From: Actinacidiphila bryophytorum
GTDB taxonomy: Bacteria > Actinomycetota > Actinomycetes > Streptomycetales > Streptomycetaceae
DNA: 50,286 nt
Direction: 5' to 3'
Assembly (NCBI RefSeq): GCF_016916835.1
Contig: NZ_JAFFIX010000036.1
Coordinates: 1 to 50,286, forward strand
Shown here: one piece after another, positions 8,198 through 16,114 of the stretch
Layout of the letters: every line of letters begins with the position of its first letter
Position numbering within the stretch: the stretch's first letter is position 1
Notes under the pieces: model-generated
The model's input: only the letters and a program-made list of their open reading frames with translations
Told to the model about the DNA's origin: nothing
The model's database searches: none
Position numbers and translations under genes: made by a program

Positions 8198-10483
8198 GTG
8201 ACTGCGACAACCCACGAATCGCTCTTCCCCGCGGTGCCCGACTCCGCCGACGCGGTGCTCGAAGGACTCGACCCCGAGCAGCGAGCCGTCGCCACGGCGC
8301 TGCGCGGCCCGGTGTGCGTGCTGGCCGGCGCCGGGACCGGCAAGACCCGGGCGATCACCCACCGGATCGCCTACGGGGTGCGGGCCGGCATGCTCCAGCC
8401 GGCCAGCGTGCTCGCGGTCACCTTCACCGCGCGGGCGGCAGGCGAGATGCGCGGGCGGCTGCGGCAGCTCGGCGCGGGCGGGGTGCAGGCCCGCACCTTC
8501 CACTCGGCTGCGCTGCGCCAGCTGCAGTACTTCTGGCCGCGGGCGATCGGCGGCGAGATGCCCCGGCTGCTGGAGCGCAAGGTCCAACTGGTCGCCGAGG
8601 CCGGCGCGCGCTCCCGCATCCGTCTTGACCGCAACGAGCTGCGGGACGTCACCGGCGAGATCGAGTGGTGCAAGGTCACCCAGACCGTCCCCGAGGACTA
8701 TCCGGCGGTCGCCGCCAAGACCGGGCGCGACGTGCCGCGCGACCCGGCCGAGATCGCCCGCATCTACACCACCTACGAGCAGCTCAAGCGGGACCGCGGG
8801 GTCATCGACTTCGAGGACGTGCTGCTGCTGACGGTCGGCGTGCTGCAGGACCGGCCCGACGTGGCCGACACCGTCCGCTCGCAGTACCAGCACTTCGTGG
8901 TCGACGAGTACCAGGACGTCAGCCCGCTGCAGCAGCGGCTGCTCGAACTGTGGCTGGGCGGCCGGGACGACCTGTGCGTGGTCGGCGACGCCTCGCAGAC
9001 CATCTACTCCTTCACCGGCGCCACACCGGACTTCCTGCTCGGCTTCCGCGCCCGCTACCCGTCGGCCACCGTGGTCAAGCTGGTCCGCGACTACCGCTCG
9101 ACCCCGCAGGTGGTCGGCCTGGCCAACGGGCTGCTGGCCCAGGCCCGCGGCCAGGCGGCCGCGCACCGGCTCGAACTGGTCTCGCAGCGCGAGTCCGGCC
9201 CCGAGCCCGCCTACGCCGAATACGCCGACGAGCCGGCCGAGGCCGAGGGCGCGGCCCGGCGGATCAGGCAGCTCATCGACTCCGGGGTGCGGCCCAGCGA
9301 GATCGCGGTGCTCTACCGCATCAACGCCCAGTCGGAGGTCTACGAGCAGGCGCTCGCCGACGCGGGCGTGCCCTACCAGCTGCGCGGCGCCGAGCGGTTC
9401 TTCGAGCGGCCCGAGGTGCGCGAGGCGGGCCTGCTGCTGCGCGGGGCGGCCAGGGCGTCCGCCGACCCCGAGGACACCGCCACGGTGCCCGAGCAGGTGC
9501 GTGCGGTGCTCAGCTCGCGCGGCTGGGCCTCCGAGCCGCCCGCCGGCTCCGGGGCGGTCAGGGACCGCTGGGAGTCGCTTGCCGCCCTGGTGCGGCTGTC
9601 GGAGGACTTCGCCGCCGCCCGGGCCGACGCGACCCTCGGCGACTTCGTCGCCGAGCTGGACGAGCGGGCCAACGCGCAGCACGCGCCGACGGTCGAGGGC
9701 GTCACCCTGGCCTCGCTGCACGCGGCCAAGGGCCTGGAGTGGGACGCCGTCTTCGTGGTCGGCCTGACCGAGGGCACCTTGCCGATCACCTTCGCCAAGA
9801 CCGACGAGCAGATCGAGGAGGAGCGGCGGCTGCTCTATGTCGGCGTCACCCGGGCACGGCTGCACCTGGGGCTGTCCTGGGCGCTGTCCCGCTCGCCCGG
9901 CGGGCGCGGCGGCCGGCGCCCCTCACGTTTCCTCGACGGCCTGCGGCCCGGCTCCGCGCCGCGCGGCGCCCGCGGCGCGGGTGGCGGCGCGGGCGGGGTG
10001 GAGCGCGGCTCCGGCGGGCGCAGGAAGCGCGGCCCGGTGCTGTGCCGGGTCTGCGGGCGCACCCTGTCCGACGCCGGCGAGATCAAGCTGATGCGCTGCG
10101 AGGACTGCCCCTCGGACCTGGACGAGGCGCTGTACGACCGGCTGCGGGTGTGGCGCACGGCCCAGGCCAAGGCGCTCGGGCAGCCCGCCTACTGCGTCTT
10201 CACCGACAAGACGCTGCTGGCCATCGCCGAGGTCAGGCCGGAGGGCGCGGCCGAGCTGTCCTCCATCCCCGGCGTCGGCGCCCGCAAGCTCGACAGGTTC
10301 GGCCCCGACGTGCTGGCGCTGTGCGCCGGCCTGGAACCGGGCGGCGAGGACGGTGCCGAGGACGGCCCTGACGACGGCCCTGACGACGGCCCTGAGGACG
10401 GTGCCGAGGAGGGGTTCGCGGACGGCCCGGAGGAGGGCTCGGCGGAGGATCTGAAATCTTCTGCAGAAGAAGCTGATAAATAG
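8198..10483 (+). CDS. uvrD2: ATP-dependent DNA helicase UvrD2
   Basis: A 761-residue superfamily 1A helicase. Walker A GAGTGKT is at residues 44-50, DEYQDVS near 236, QTIYSFTGA near 268, and VTRARLHLGLS near 550. After the motor come a tetracysteine module (CRVCG and CEDCP, about 614-636) and an HRDC domain (about 644-713), the arrangement specific to actinobacterial UvrD2; in mycobacteria the cysteine module is needed for helicase activity. The tail is highly acidic with repeated DG/ED units. The GTG at 8198 has no Shine-Dalgarno sequence but a CACAGT hexamer exactly 7 nt upstream, so the mRNA may be leaderless; GTG 8189 in frame is an alternative. The whiB7 promoter overlaps the last codons. 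Confidence 0.93.
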   Translation: MTATTHESLFPAVPDSADAVLEGLDPEQRAVATALRGPVCVLAGAGTGKTRAITHRIAYGVRAGMLQPASVLAVTFTARAAGEMRGRLRQLGAGGVQARTFHSAALRQLQYFWPRAIGGEMPRLLERKVQLVAEAGARSRIRLDRNELRDVTGEIEWCKVTQTVPEDYPAVAAKTGRDVPRDPAEIARIYTTYEQLKRDRGVIDFEDVLLLTVGVLQDRPDVADTVRSQYQHFVVDEYQDVSPLQQRLLELWLGGRDDLCVVGDASQTIYSFTGATPDFLLGFRARYPSATVVKLVRDYRSTPQVVGLANGLLAQARGQAAAHRLELVSQRESGPEPAYAEYADEPAEAEGAARRIRQLIDSGVRPSEIAVLYRINAQSEVYEQALADAGVPYQLRGAERFFERPEVREAGLLLRGAARASADPEDTATVPEQVRAVLSSRGWASEPPAGSGAVRDRWESLAALVRLSEDFAAARADATLGDFVAELDERANAQHAPTVEGVTLASLHAAKGLEWDAVFVVGLTEGTLPITFAKTDEQIEEERRLLYVGVTRARLHLGLSWALSRSPGGRGGRRPSRFLDGLRPGSAPRGARGAGGGAGGVERGSGGRRKRGPVLCRVCGRTLSDAGEIKLMRCEDCPSDLDEALYDRLRVWRTAQAKALGQPAYCVFTDKTLLAIAEVRPEGAAELSSIPGVGARKLDRFGPDVLALCAGLEPGGEDGAEDGPDDGPDDGPEDGAEEGFADGPEEGSAEDLKSSAEEADK

Positions 10484-10514
10484 TTTGCGCATCCCGCGGA
10501 GGTCCCCATAGCCT
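10478..10514 (+). promoter_or_regulatory. Predicted whiB7 promoter with AT-rich element
   Basis: AAATA at 10478-10482 sits just upstream of a -35-like TTGCGC (10485-10490); 18 nt later comes TAGCCT (10509-10514) as -10. WhiB7 is known to activate promoters that carry an AT-rich element next to the -35 box through its AT-hook, including its own. The AT-rich element is also the last sense codons and stop of uvrD2. Confidence 0.55.
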
Positions 10515-10534
10515 TCACGAGCGCGGTTGGGAAC

Positions 10535-10550
10535 GGCTCTTCCAAGAGCC
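10535..10550 (+). other. Small hairpin at the 5' end of the whiB7 leader
   Basis: GGCTCT (10535-10540) and AGAGCC (10545-10550) pair around the loop TCCA. It would be near nucleotide 15-30 of the predicted whiB7 transcript. A second short pairing, GTACT with AGTAC, follows near 10564-10578, around a minimal ATG-TAC-TAG. Confidence 0.4.
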
Positions 10551-10620
10551 CACCCGGTCGTGATGTACTAGGCAAGTACGGTCCTTCATCCTTACGAGAC
10601 GCCGAGAGGAGGCGAGCCCA

Positions 10621-10962
10621 GTGACCAGCCAGCTGATTACCCAGAAACTGACCGATCGCTCGGTCGTCGCCACCTGCCCGCTCGGCATCTCGCTGCCCGC
10701 CACCGGTCTCATGTCCGCCGCTCTGCTCCCGGTCCTTCCGACCCGTGTGCGCAGCGAGCGACCGACCGAGGCGCCCGCGGTAGCGGCGGCGGCGAAGGTG
10801 AAGGCGCATGCCTTTACCTCCGCGGCGGCGGCCAACGGCGCCGGCAACGGCACCGCCAAGGGCGCAGAAGGCGCCAATGGCTACGCGAACGGACAGCAGA
10901 AGACGCAGCAGTACGGCAAGTGGGCCTTCCGCGGGCTCGAACCCTGGAGTGATCCAGCCTGA
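10621..10962 (+). CDS. Long upstream ORF in the whiB7 leader (113 aa)
   Basis: A 113-codon frame starting with GTG at 10621 after a good Shine-Dalgarno sequence (GAGAGGAGG, about 9 nt upstream). The product begins MTSQLITQKLTDRSVV, has a moderately hydrophobic region around residues 18-40, then an Ala/Gly/Asn/Lys-rich low-complexity part and ends in WAFRGLEPWSDPA. I recognise no domain. It ends 24 nt before the attenuator stem, and its last codons (10927-10934) are complementary to the 5' arm of that stem. The parsimonious role is a translated leader whose ribosome occupancy sets read-through into whiB7, as established for WhiB7 leaders in mycobacteria, although those uORFs are short. It could also be a small protein in its own right. 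Confidence 0.6.
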   Translation: MTSQLITQKLTDRSVVATCPLGISLPATGLMSAALLPVLPTRVRSERPTEAPAVAAAAKVKAHAFTSAAAANGAGNGTAKGAEGANGYANGQQKTQQYGKWAFRGLEPWSDPA

Positions 10963-10985
10963 TAGCGCATCAGGTCGGCACCTCA

Positions 10986-11028
10986 GGGCCGCGGAATCCC
11001 AGACCGGGATCCGCGGCCCTTCTGTTTT
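10986..11028 (+). terminator. whiB7 leader attenuator terminator
   Basis: The arms 10986-11000 and 11006-11019 form a 14-bp GC-rich stem with a single bulged A and a 5-nt loop, followed by TTCTGTTTT (11020-11028). It stands between the upstream ORF and whiB7, so it must act as an attenuator. TTCCGCGG at 10927-10934 is perfectly complementary to CCGCGGAA at 10989-10996 and can form the competing antiterminator. Confidence 0.8.
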
Positions 11029-11109
11029 CCCCAGAAGACAGCGTCTCCACGGAGACACCACCGACGACCGGCCGACCGGCCGGACCGACAGACGAGGAAC
11101 GAACCCACC

Positions 11110-11469
11110 GTGCATACCGCCCAGCACGAACCGTCCGGACCCACGCCAGACCTGAGCCGCCCACCCGCACAGCCCCCGGAGAACACCTTGCTGCCCCTCA
11201 CCGAGCTTGACGACGAGATCGAGCGCCTCGGCGTGCCCGTCCCGTGCCGCACCTACGACCCGGAGGTCTTCTTCGCCGAGTCGCCGGCAGACGTCGAGTA
11301 CGCCAAGTCCCTCTGCCAGACCTGTCCGGTCCGCGAGGCCTGCCTCGCCGGCGCCAAGGACCGCCGCGAGCCCTGGGGTGTCTGGGGTGGCGAGCTGTTC
11401 ATCCAGGGCGTCGTCGTACCCCGCAAGCGGCCGCGCGGCCGCCCGCGCAAGGACGCGGTTGCGGCATGA
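11110..11469 (+). CDS. whiB7: WhiB7/WblC transcriptional regulator
   Basis: A 119-residue WhiB-family iron-sulfur protein. The four cluster cysteines are C46, C69, C72 and C78 (CxxC inside SLCQTCPVREAC), followed by the turn GVWGGE at about 90-95 and a C-terminal AT-hook RGRPRK. The AT-hook and the position downstream of uvrD2 identify it as WhiB7 (WblC in Streptomyces), which binds the primary sigma factor and activates intrinsic resistance and ribosome-protection genes when translation is inhibited. The GTG at 11110 has GAGGAA about 10 nt upstream. Control is expected at two levels: an autoactivated promoter near 10478-10514 and attenuation in the 590-nt leader. Its stop overlaps an ATG at 11466. 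Confidence 0.95.
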   Translation: MHTAQHEPSGPTPDLSRPPAQPPENTLLPLTELDDEIERLGVPVPCRTYDPEVFFAESPADVEYAKSLCQTCPVREACLAGAKDRREPWGVWGGELFIQGVVVPRKRPRGRPRKDAVAA

Positions 11470-11615
11470 ACGCCAGGAAGCTTCCGACGCCGGGGACGAT
11501 CGACCGCCCCCTCACCCACGACCCGATGAATCAGGCCCCGATGACACCCTCCCGCACCGAACAGACCGCACGTACTTCCGACGCGATGGCGTCGCATCAG
11601 AACAGGAACCACGAA

Positions 11616-11786
11616 ATGCAACTCATGCCTGAAGCCCTGGCCCGTGCCCATATGCAACAGCGGCTCTACGAGGCCGAGCACGAACGCAGGGCATCCCGGC
11701 TGATCGCCGCCCGGCGGCTGCAGCGGCGCGCGGAGCGCGCGTCCCTGCGGGCCCGGCGGGCACTCGCCCTGGCCGTGATGCAGTAG
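11616..11786 (+). CDS. Small basic hypothetical protein
   Basis: A 56-residue protein, MQLMPEALARAHMQQRLYEA..., predicted as one or two long helices: heptad-like Ala/Leu spacing and many Arg residues (RRLQRRAERASLRARR). No domain recognised. ATG 11616 has AGGAA 8 nt upstream. The same frame is open to an ATG at 11466 that overlaps the whiB7 stop (ATGA), which would give a 106-residue product translationally coupled to whiB7; the extra part is Thr/Pro/Asn-rich and looks like leader sequence. Cotranscription with whiB7 is likely either way. The Arg-rich helix suggests RNA or ribosome contact, but that is a guess. Confidence 0.6.
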   Translation: MQLMPEALARAHMQQRLYEAEHERRASRLIAARRLQRRAERASLRARRALALAVMQ

Positions 11787-11846
11787 GCGTCACGCCTGAA
11801 CAGCACCGGGCGCCGCCACGGCGCCCACCACCACCGCACCACTACC

Positions 11847-11876
11847 GCGGGGCCGGTCCGAAAGGGCCGGCCCCGC
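11847..11876 (+). terminator. Strong hairpin after the whiB7 unit
   Basis: A 13-bp stem (11847-11859 with 11864-11876, one G-U pair) closed by a GAAA tetraloop. No long T-tract follows, as is common for terminators in this group. It ends the whiB7-small protein unit. Confidence 0.7.
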
Positions 11877-11924
11877 GCCGCGTTATGCCGACAAATACGG
11901 CAGGTGCGGAGGTATCGTCACCCA

Positions 11925-12104
11925 GTGGATCAGAAGAACGCATCGACCACGACGACATGTGCCCGCTGCGGCACCACCCGGCCCGGTCTGCCCGTGACGT
12001 GGACCTGCTCCGTCGAGAACGGCCGCCGTGTCCACTTCTGCGACGACTGCGCCCGCAAGCATCTGCGCAGCATCGAGAGCCGGCTGGACTCCGCCTGGTG
12101 GTAG
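11925..12104 (+). CDS. Small zinc-ribbon protein
   Basis: A 59-residue protein with two CxxC knuckles (CARCG near residue 10 and CDDC near 40) separated by about 27 residues, typical of a zinc ribbon. The C-terminus ends in LDSAWW. GTG 11925 follows GGAGG (11911 region) at about 12 nt; a GTG at 11904 is an in-frame alternative. It is convergent with the ABC1 kinase gene, whose stop is only 7 nt away. I recognise no specific function; small zinc ribbons of this kind bind nucleic acid or proteins. Confidence 0.65.
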   Translation: MDQKNASTTTTCARCGTTRPGLPVTWTCSVENGRRVHFCDDCARKHLRSIESRLDSAWW

Positions 12105-12110
12105 CGGGCC

Positions 12111-13460
12111 TCAGGCGGACTCGGCCGCGCCCTCCGGGTCGAAGCCGGGCAGCCACTGGCTCAGCTCCGCCCGCAGCCGCACCGTCGCGCCCAGCTGGCA
12201 GAGCACGCCGACGGTGCTCAGTGTCACCCGGTGGATCAGCAGATACGACGGCGGCAGGTTCAGCTGCTTGCCCAACTGGTGGGCGGGGGAGCGCGGGTCG
12301 GCGATCCTGGCCGCCTGCGCCCGCATCCACGCCCGGTCGAAGGAGAACTCCTCGCGCCCGGCCGGCTCGATGATCGGCTTGAGGTAGTCGAGCACCGCGT
12401 CGGAGTCGAGCGTGATCGTCGGCTTGACGAAGCCCTCCTCGCGCAGCATGGCGTGCACCTGCTCCGCGTCCCCTGCCAGGGCCAGCCGCAGCGCGGTGCC
12501 GATGGGCAGCGGCAGTCCCTCGGGCAGCCGGTCGACGGTGCCGAAGTCCAGCACGCCCAGCCGCCAGCCCGAGGCGGGGCCGTCGTCGGTCAGCAGCCGG
12601 AAGTTGCCCGGGTGCGGGTCGGCGTGCAGCAGGCCCGTGCGGGCGGGGCCGGCGAAGAGGAAGTGCGACAGCAGCTGCCCCGCCCGGTCGCGCATCTCCC
12701 GGCTGCCCCCGGAGATCACCTCCGACAGCGGCACCCCGTCCATCCACTCGGTGACCAGCACCTGGTCGGCCTGGTGGACCACGTCGGGCACCGCCACGTC
12801 GGGGTCGCCGGCGAACTCCACGGCGTGGACATGCTGCGCCCGCGCCTCCAGCTCGTAGTCCAGCTCCTCCTCGACCCGGGCGCGCAGCTCGGCCAGCAGC
12901 GGCTTGACGTCCATTCCCGGGATGAGCGGCCCGAAGAGCCGGGCGACCCGGCCCAGCTGCGCCAGGTCCGACAGCAGTGCGTCCCCCGCGCCGGGATACT
13001 GCACCTTCACCGCGACCTTGCGCCCGTCGCTCCACACCCCCCGGTGCACCTGCCCGATCGAGGCCGCCGCGGCCGGCACGTCCTCGAACTCGGCGAAAAG
13101 GGAGCGCCAGTCCTTGCCCAGCCGCTCGGCCAGCACGCGGTGCACGGTGCGGGCCGGCATCGGCGGGGCGGCCTCCTGCAGCTTGGTCAGCGCGGCCCGG
13201 TAGGGGCTCGCGACGTCCTCGGGCAGCGCGGACTCGAAGACCGACAGGGCCTGGCCGAACTTCATGGCCCCGCCCTTCAGCTCGCCGAGGACCTTGAACA
13301 GCTGCTCGGCGGTGCGCTCCTGCAGCTCGACCGCCACCTCCTCGGCCGGCCTGCCCCCCAGCCGCTTCCCGAGGCCGAGTGTGGCCCTCCCGGCGAACCC
13401 CAGGGGGAGCGCTGCCAGCTTCGCGGTCCGGGTCACCGCCTTACGCGGAAGATCAGACAT
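12111..13460 (-). CDS. ABC1/AarF/UbiB-type atypical kinase
   Basis: A 449-residue protein of the ABC1/UbiB kinase-like family. The family-specific KxGQ element is MKFGQALS near residue 80, the Ala-rich nucleotide loop AAASIGQVHRG near 128, the lysine in VAVKVQYPG near 145, the catalytic-loop equivalent HADPHPGN near 265 and the metal-binding VLDFGT near 290. Family members have ATPase or unconventional kinase activity and support isoprenoid quinone or lipid metabolism at membranes; the substrate here is unknown. The ATG at 13460 follows GAGGAG. Its neighbour position next to whiB7 and uvrD2 is conserved with mycobacteria, suggesting an old cluster rather than a pathway. Confidence 0.88.
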   Translation of the reverse strand: MSDLPRKAVTRTAKLAALPLGFAGRATLGLGKRLGGRPAEEVAVELQERTAEQLFKVLGELKGGAMKFGQALSVFESALPEDVASPYRAALTKLQEAAPPMPARTVHRVLAERLGKDWRSLFAEFEDVPAAAASIGQVHRGVWSDGRKVAVKVQYPGAGDALLSDLAQLGRVARLFGPLIPGMDVKPLLAELRARVEEELDYELEARAQHVHAVEFAGDPDVAVPDVVHQADQVLVTEWMDGVPLSEVISGGSREMRDRAGQLLSHFLFAGPARTGLLHADPHPGNFRLLTDDGPASGWRLGVLDFGTVDRLPEGLPLPIGTALRLALAGDAEQVHAMLREEGFVKPTITLDSDAVLDYLKPIIEPAGREEFSFDRAWMRAQAARIADPRSPAHQLGKQLNLPPSYLLIHRVTLSTVGVLCQLGATVRLRAELSQWLPGFDPEGAAESA

Positions 13461-13664
13461 GCGCTCCTCATTTCGGCTCGGTCCCTTCGCCATTGTGCCC
13501 CTCCCCACCGACGCCCCGGTCAAGAGCGGGTCAGCATCCTTCGGCTGTCCGGTTTTGTGCGTTTCTGTCCGGCAGCTCTTCCTGATCGGCGTCCGCCGCC
13601 GCCGATCGTCACTCTCCGTGTGCGACTTCTTCAGAATGCCCCATTCCGTCGCATCCTCGACCGG

Positions 13665-13676
13665 GTTATCCACAGG
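13665..13676 (+). promoter_or_regulatory. DnaA-box-like 12-mer GTTATCCACAGG
   Basis: TTATCCACA (13666-13674) matches the DnaA box exactly and lies about 50 nt upstream of the metallopeptidase start. The 12-mer is the same as the one (in the other orientation) upstream of uvrD2. Confidence 0.45.
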
Positions 13677-13723
13677 TTGTGGGGAATAGTCGTTCAATAT
13701 GCGTAAGAAGGGAGGTGATTCCG

Positions 13724-14365
13724 ATGCCAACCGGCCTGGGGGCAGGACTTCCCCCGCGTCCAGCAGGTACGGTCGAGAGCGTGTCCGCCGATCCAGCGCG
13801 AAATCTCGCCAGTCAGCCCACCCGCGGCCACCGGACGAGCGCGGTGGAGGTACGCCGCAGCGCCCGGCGCCGGCAGACGGTGTCCGCGTACCGCGACGGC
13901 GACCGCACGGTCGTCCTCATCCCGGCCCGGATGTCGGCCGCGGAGGAGCAGCGCTGGGTCGCCGTGATGCTGGAGAAGCTGGCGGCCCAGGAGAGCCGCA
14001 GGATGCCCGGCGACGACGAGCTGGCCGCCCGCGCGGAACGCCTCTCCGAGCAGTATCTGAGCGGCCGGGCGGTGCCCGACACGGTCCGCTGGGTGACCAA
14101 CCAGAACTCCCGCTGGGGTTCGTGCACCCCCTCCGAGGGCAGCATCCGCCTCTCGCACCGTCTGCAGGGCATGCCCGAGTACGTCATCGACTACGTGCTG
14201 CTGCACGAACTGGCGCATCTGCTGGTGCCGGGCCACGGTCCGGCCTTCTGGAAACTGCTGGAGTGCTACCCGCGCACCGAGCGGGCGCGCGGCTTCCTCG
14301 AAGGCGTCGTCGCCGCCGACCGGCTGCCGCACGCGCCCGCGGGCCGGGACGGCCGAGGGGAATAG
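13724..14365 (+). CDS. YgjP-type (DUF45) metallopeptidase
   Basis: A 213-residue protein of the YgjP/DUF45 family. The zinc site HELAHLL is near residues 165-171, with the downstream histidine in GHGPAFW. The upstream NQNSRWGSC element is also characteristic. Bacterial members are predicted intracellular metalloproteases; substrates are unknown. ATG 13724 is chosen because an almost ideal Shine-Dalgarno sequence, AAGGGAGGTGAT, stands 4 nt before it; GTG 13781 would remove a Pro/Gly-rich head. A related metallopeptidase gene is found near uvrD2-whiB7 in mycobacteria as well. Confidence 0.85.
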   Translation: MPTGLGAGLPPRPAGTVESVSADPARNLASQPTRGHRTSAVEVRRSARRRQTVSAYRDGDRTVVLIPARMSAAEEQRWVAVMLEKLAAQESRRMPGDDELAARAERLSEQYLSGRAVPDTVRWVTNQNSRWGSCTPSEGSIRLSHRLQGMPEYVIDYVLLHELAHLLVPGHGPAFWKLLECYPRTERARGFLEGVVAADRLPHAPAGRDGRGE

Positions 14366-14437
14366 CCGCTGTCGTCCCGACCGGTTAGCCTGGCGCAACG
14401 CACCAGCAGCGAGGACGGGATGGGGGCCGGTCGATCC

Positions 14438-16108
14438 ATGGCCAGGGAATTCCAGCGTGGCCACAAGGCCAAGATCAGCGATCTGACCGCAGGGACGGAT
14501 CTCTATGTGGGGGTGTCGATCACAGGCCCCGGCCTGAGCTTCGACATCAGCTGCTTCGGCCTGGACGCCAAGGAAGAGCTGTCGGACGACCGCTACTTCG
14601 TCTTCTTCAACCAGCCGAAGTCCCCCGAGGAGTCGATCCAGCTGCTCGGGGCGCAGGCAGGCGACACCGAGTCCTTCCGGGTCACCCTGGACCGCATCCC
14701 GGCCGCCGTGCAGCGGCTGTCCTTCACCGCCACCATCGACGGCGCCGGGCAGATGTCCCAGGTCGCCCCCGGCTACCTGCGGATCGTCGCGGGCGGCGAG
14801 GAGGTCGCGCGGTACGCCTTCACCGGCACCGAGTTCAGCACCGAGCGGGCCGTGATGCTCGCCGACATCTACCTCAAGGACGTGTGGCGCTTCGCCGCGG
14901 TCGGCCAGGGCTTCGACGGCGGACTCGCCGCGCTGCTCCAGCACTTCGGCGGCGAGGTCGCCGAGGAGGAGCCGGCGTCGCAGCAGTCCGCCGCACCCGG
15001 CTTCGCGCCCCCCGTCGCTGCCGCGCCCGCACCGGGCTTCGCCCCGCCCGCCGGCGGCCCCCCGCCGGCCCCGGCGCCCGCGCCCGCCCCCTCCTTCGGC
15101 GCGCCCCCGCCGGCCCCGGCCCCCGCGCCGTCCTTCGGTGCCCCGCCGCCCGCCCCTGCGCCCGCGCCCGCTTTCGGCGCCCAGCAGCCCGGCGGCCCCG
15201 CGATGCACCAGGCGCCCACCATGGCCGCGCCGCTGGCGCCCGCCCCCGGCCAGCCCGGCCCGCCGCCCTTCGGGCAGGTCCCGCCGCCAGGGCCGACGCC
15301 GGGCCAGATCCCCGGCCAGCCGGCCCCGCCAGGGCCGCCCGGATACGCCCAGCCGCCCTTCGGCCAGCAGCCGCAGCCCGGATACGGCCAGCAGCCCGCC
15401 TTCGGCCAGCAGCCCGGCGGCTATGCGCCGCCCGCCACCCAGGCGGTCGGCATGGCGGTGGCCATGCAGAAGTACCGCGAGCTGCCCACCGGGCAGCGCT
15501 GGACGCAGCAGAACCCGAAGATGATGCGCGCCGACCTCAGCCAGGCCGGCGGCCAGCCGGTGCTGGCCCGGCAGGGCAGCATGGTGCTCTACCAGGGCAA
15601 GGTCGACTTCGGCTACAAGGGCGCGGGCTTCACCGGCCGCATCGTCGGCAACATGACTGGCCAGGAGATGCAGCTGATGCGCTGCACCGGGAACGGCCAG
15701 GTCTTCTTCGCCGAGAACGCGGCCTATCTGCACCCCGTCGAACTGCAGGGCGACGCCATCTGCGTGTCCGCGGAGAACGTGCTCGCCTTCGACGAGAGCC
15801 TGCAGCACGAGGTGCGCAGGATCGAGGGCCACGGCATCCCCGGCGGGGCGCTGTTCACCATGCAGTTCCAGGGCACCGGCACCGTGATCGTGAAGACCCA
15901 CGGCACCCCGGTCGTCCTGCCCGTCACCCCGACCACCTACGCCGACAGCAACGCGATCGTGGCGTGGTCGTCGGCCGCCCAGGTGATCGTCTCCAGCCAG
16001 GTGCGGCTGCGCAGGACCGCCTACCCCGGCCACAGCGGTGAGACCGTGAACCTCCAGTTCCGCGGCGCTCCCGGCAACTTCATCGTCGTCCAGCCCTACG
16101 AGGTGTGA
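14438..16108 (+). CDS. TerD-AIM24 fusion protein
   Basis: A 556-residue two-domain protein. The N-terminal TerD domain (about 1-180) contains the calcium-binding acidic segment GLDAKEELSDDRYFVFFNQ and DVWRFAAVGQGF. A Pro/Ala/Gln-rich linker (about 185-345) has repeated APAPSFGAPP and FGQQP units and should be disordered. The C-terminal AIM24 domain (about 350-556) has RQGSMVLYQG and ends FIVVQPYEV. TerD proteins belong to tellurite/stress complexes; AIM24 proteins form beta barrels linked to membranes in mitochondria. The ATG at 14438 gives the conserved start MAREFQRGHK; ATG 14420, with GAGG five nt upstream, is a good alternative. First gene of a three-gene AIM24 unit (gap of 6 nt to the next). 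Confidence 0.85.
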   Translation: MAREFQRGHKAKISDLTAGTDLYVGVSITGPGLSFDISCFGLDAKEELSDDRYFVFFNQPKSPEESIQLLGAQAGDTESFRVTLDRIPAAVQRLSFTATIDGAGQMSQVAPGYLRIVAGGEEVARYAFTGTEFSTERAVMLADIYLKDVWRFAAVGQGFDGGLAALLQHFGGEVAEEEPASQQSAAPGFAPPVAAAPAPGFAPPAGGPPPAPAPAPAPSFGAPPPAPAPAPSFGAPPPAPAPAPAFGAQQPGGPAMHQAPTMAAPLAPAPGQPGPPPFGQVPPPGPTPGQIPGQPAPPGPPGYAQPPFGQQPQPGYGQQPAFGQQPGGYAPPATQAVGMAVAMQKYRELPTGQRWTQQNPKMMRADLSQAGGQPVLARQGSMVLYQGKVDFGYKGAGFTGRIVGNMTGQEMQLMRCTGNGQVFFAENAAYLHPVELQGDAICVSAENVLAFDESLQHEVRRIEGHGIPGGALFTMQFQGTGTVIVKTHGTPVVLPVTPTTYADSNAIVAWSSAAQVIVSSQVRLRRTAYPGHSGETVNLQFRGAPGNFIVVQPYEV

Positions 16109-16114
16109 CCCGCC

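Noticed and set aside
14359..14386. SigR promoter upstream of the TerD-AIM24 gene
   Set aside because: GGAAT at 14359-14363 is followed by GTT after 20 nt, two more than the consensus spacer.
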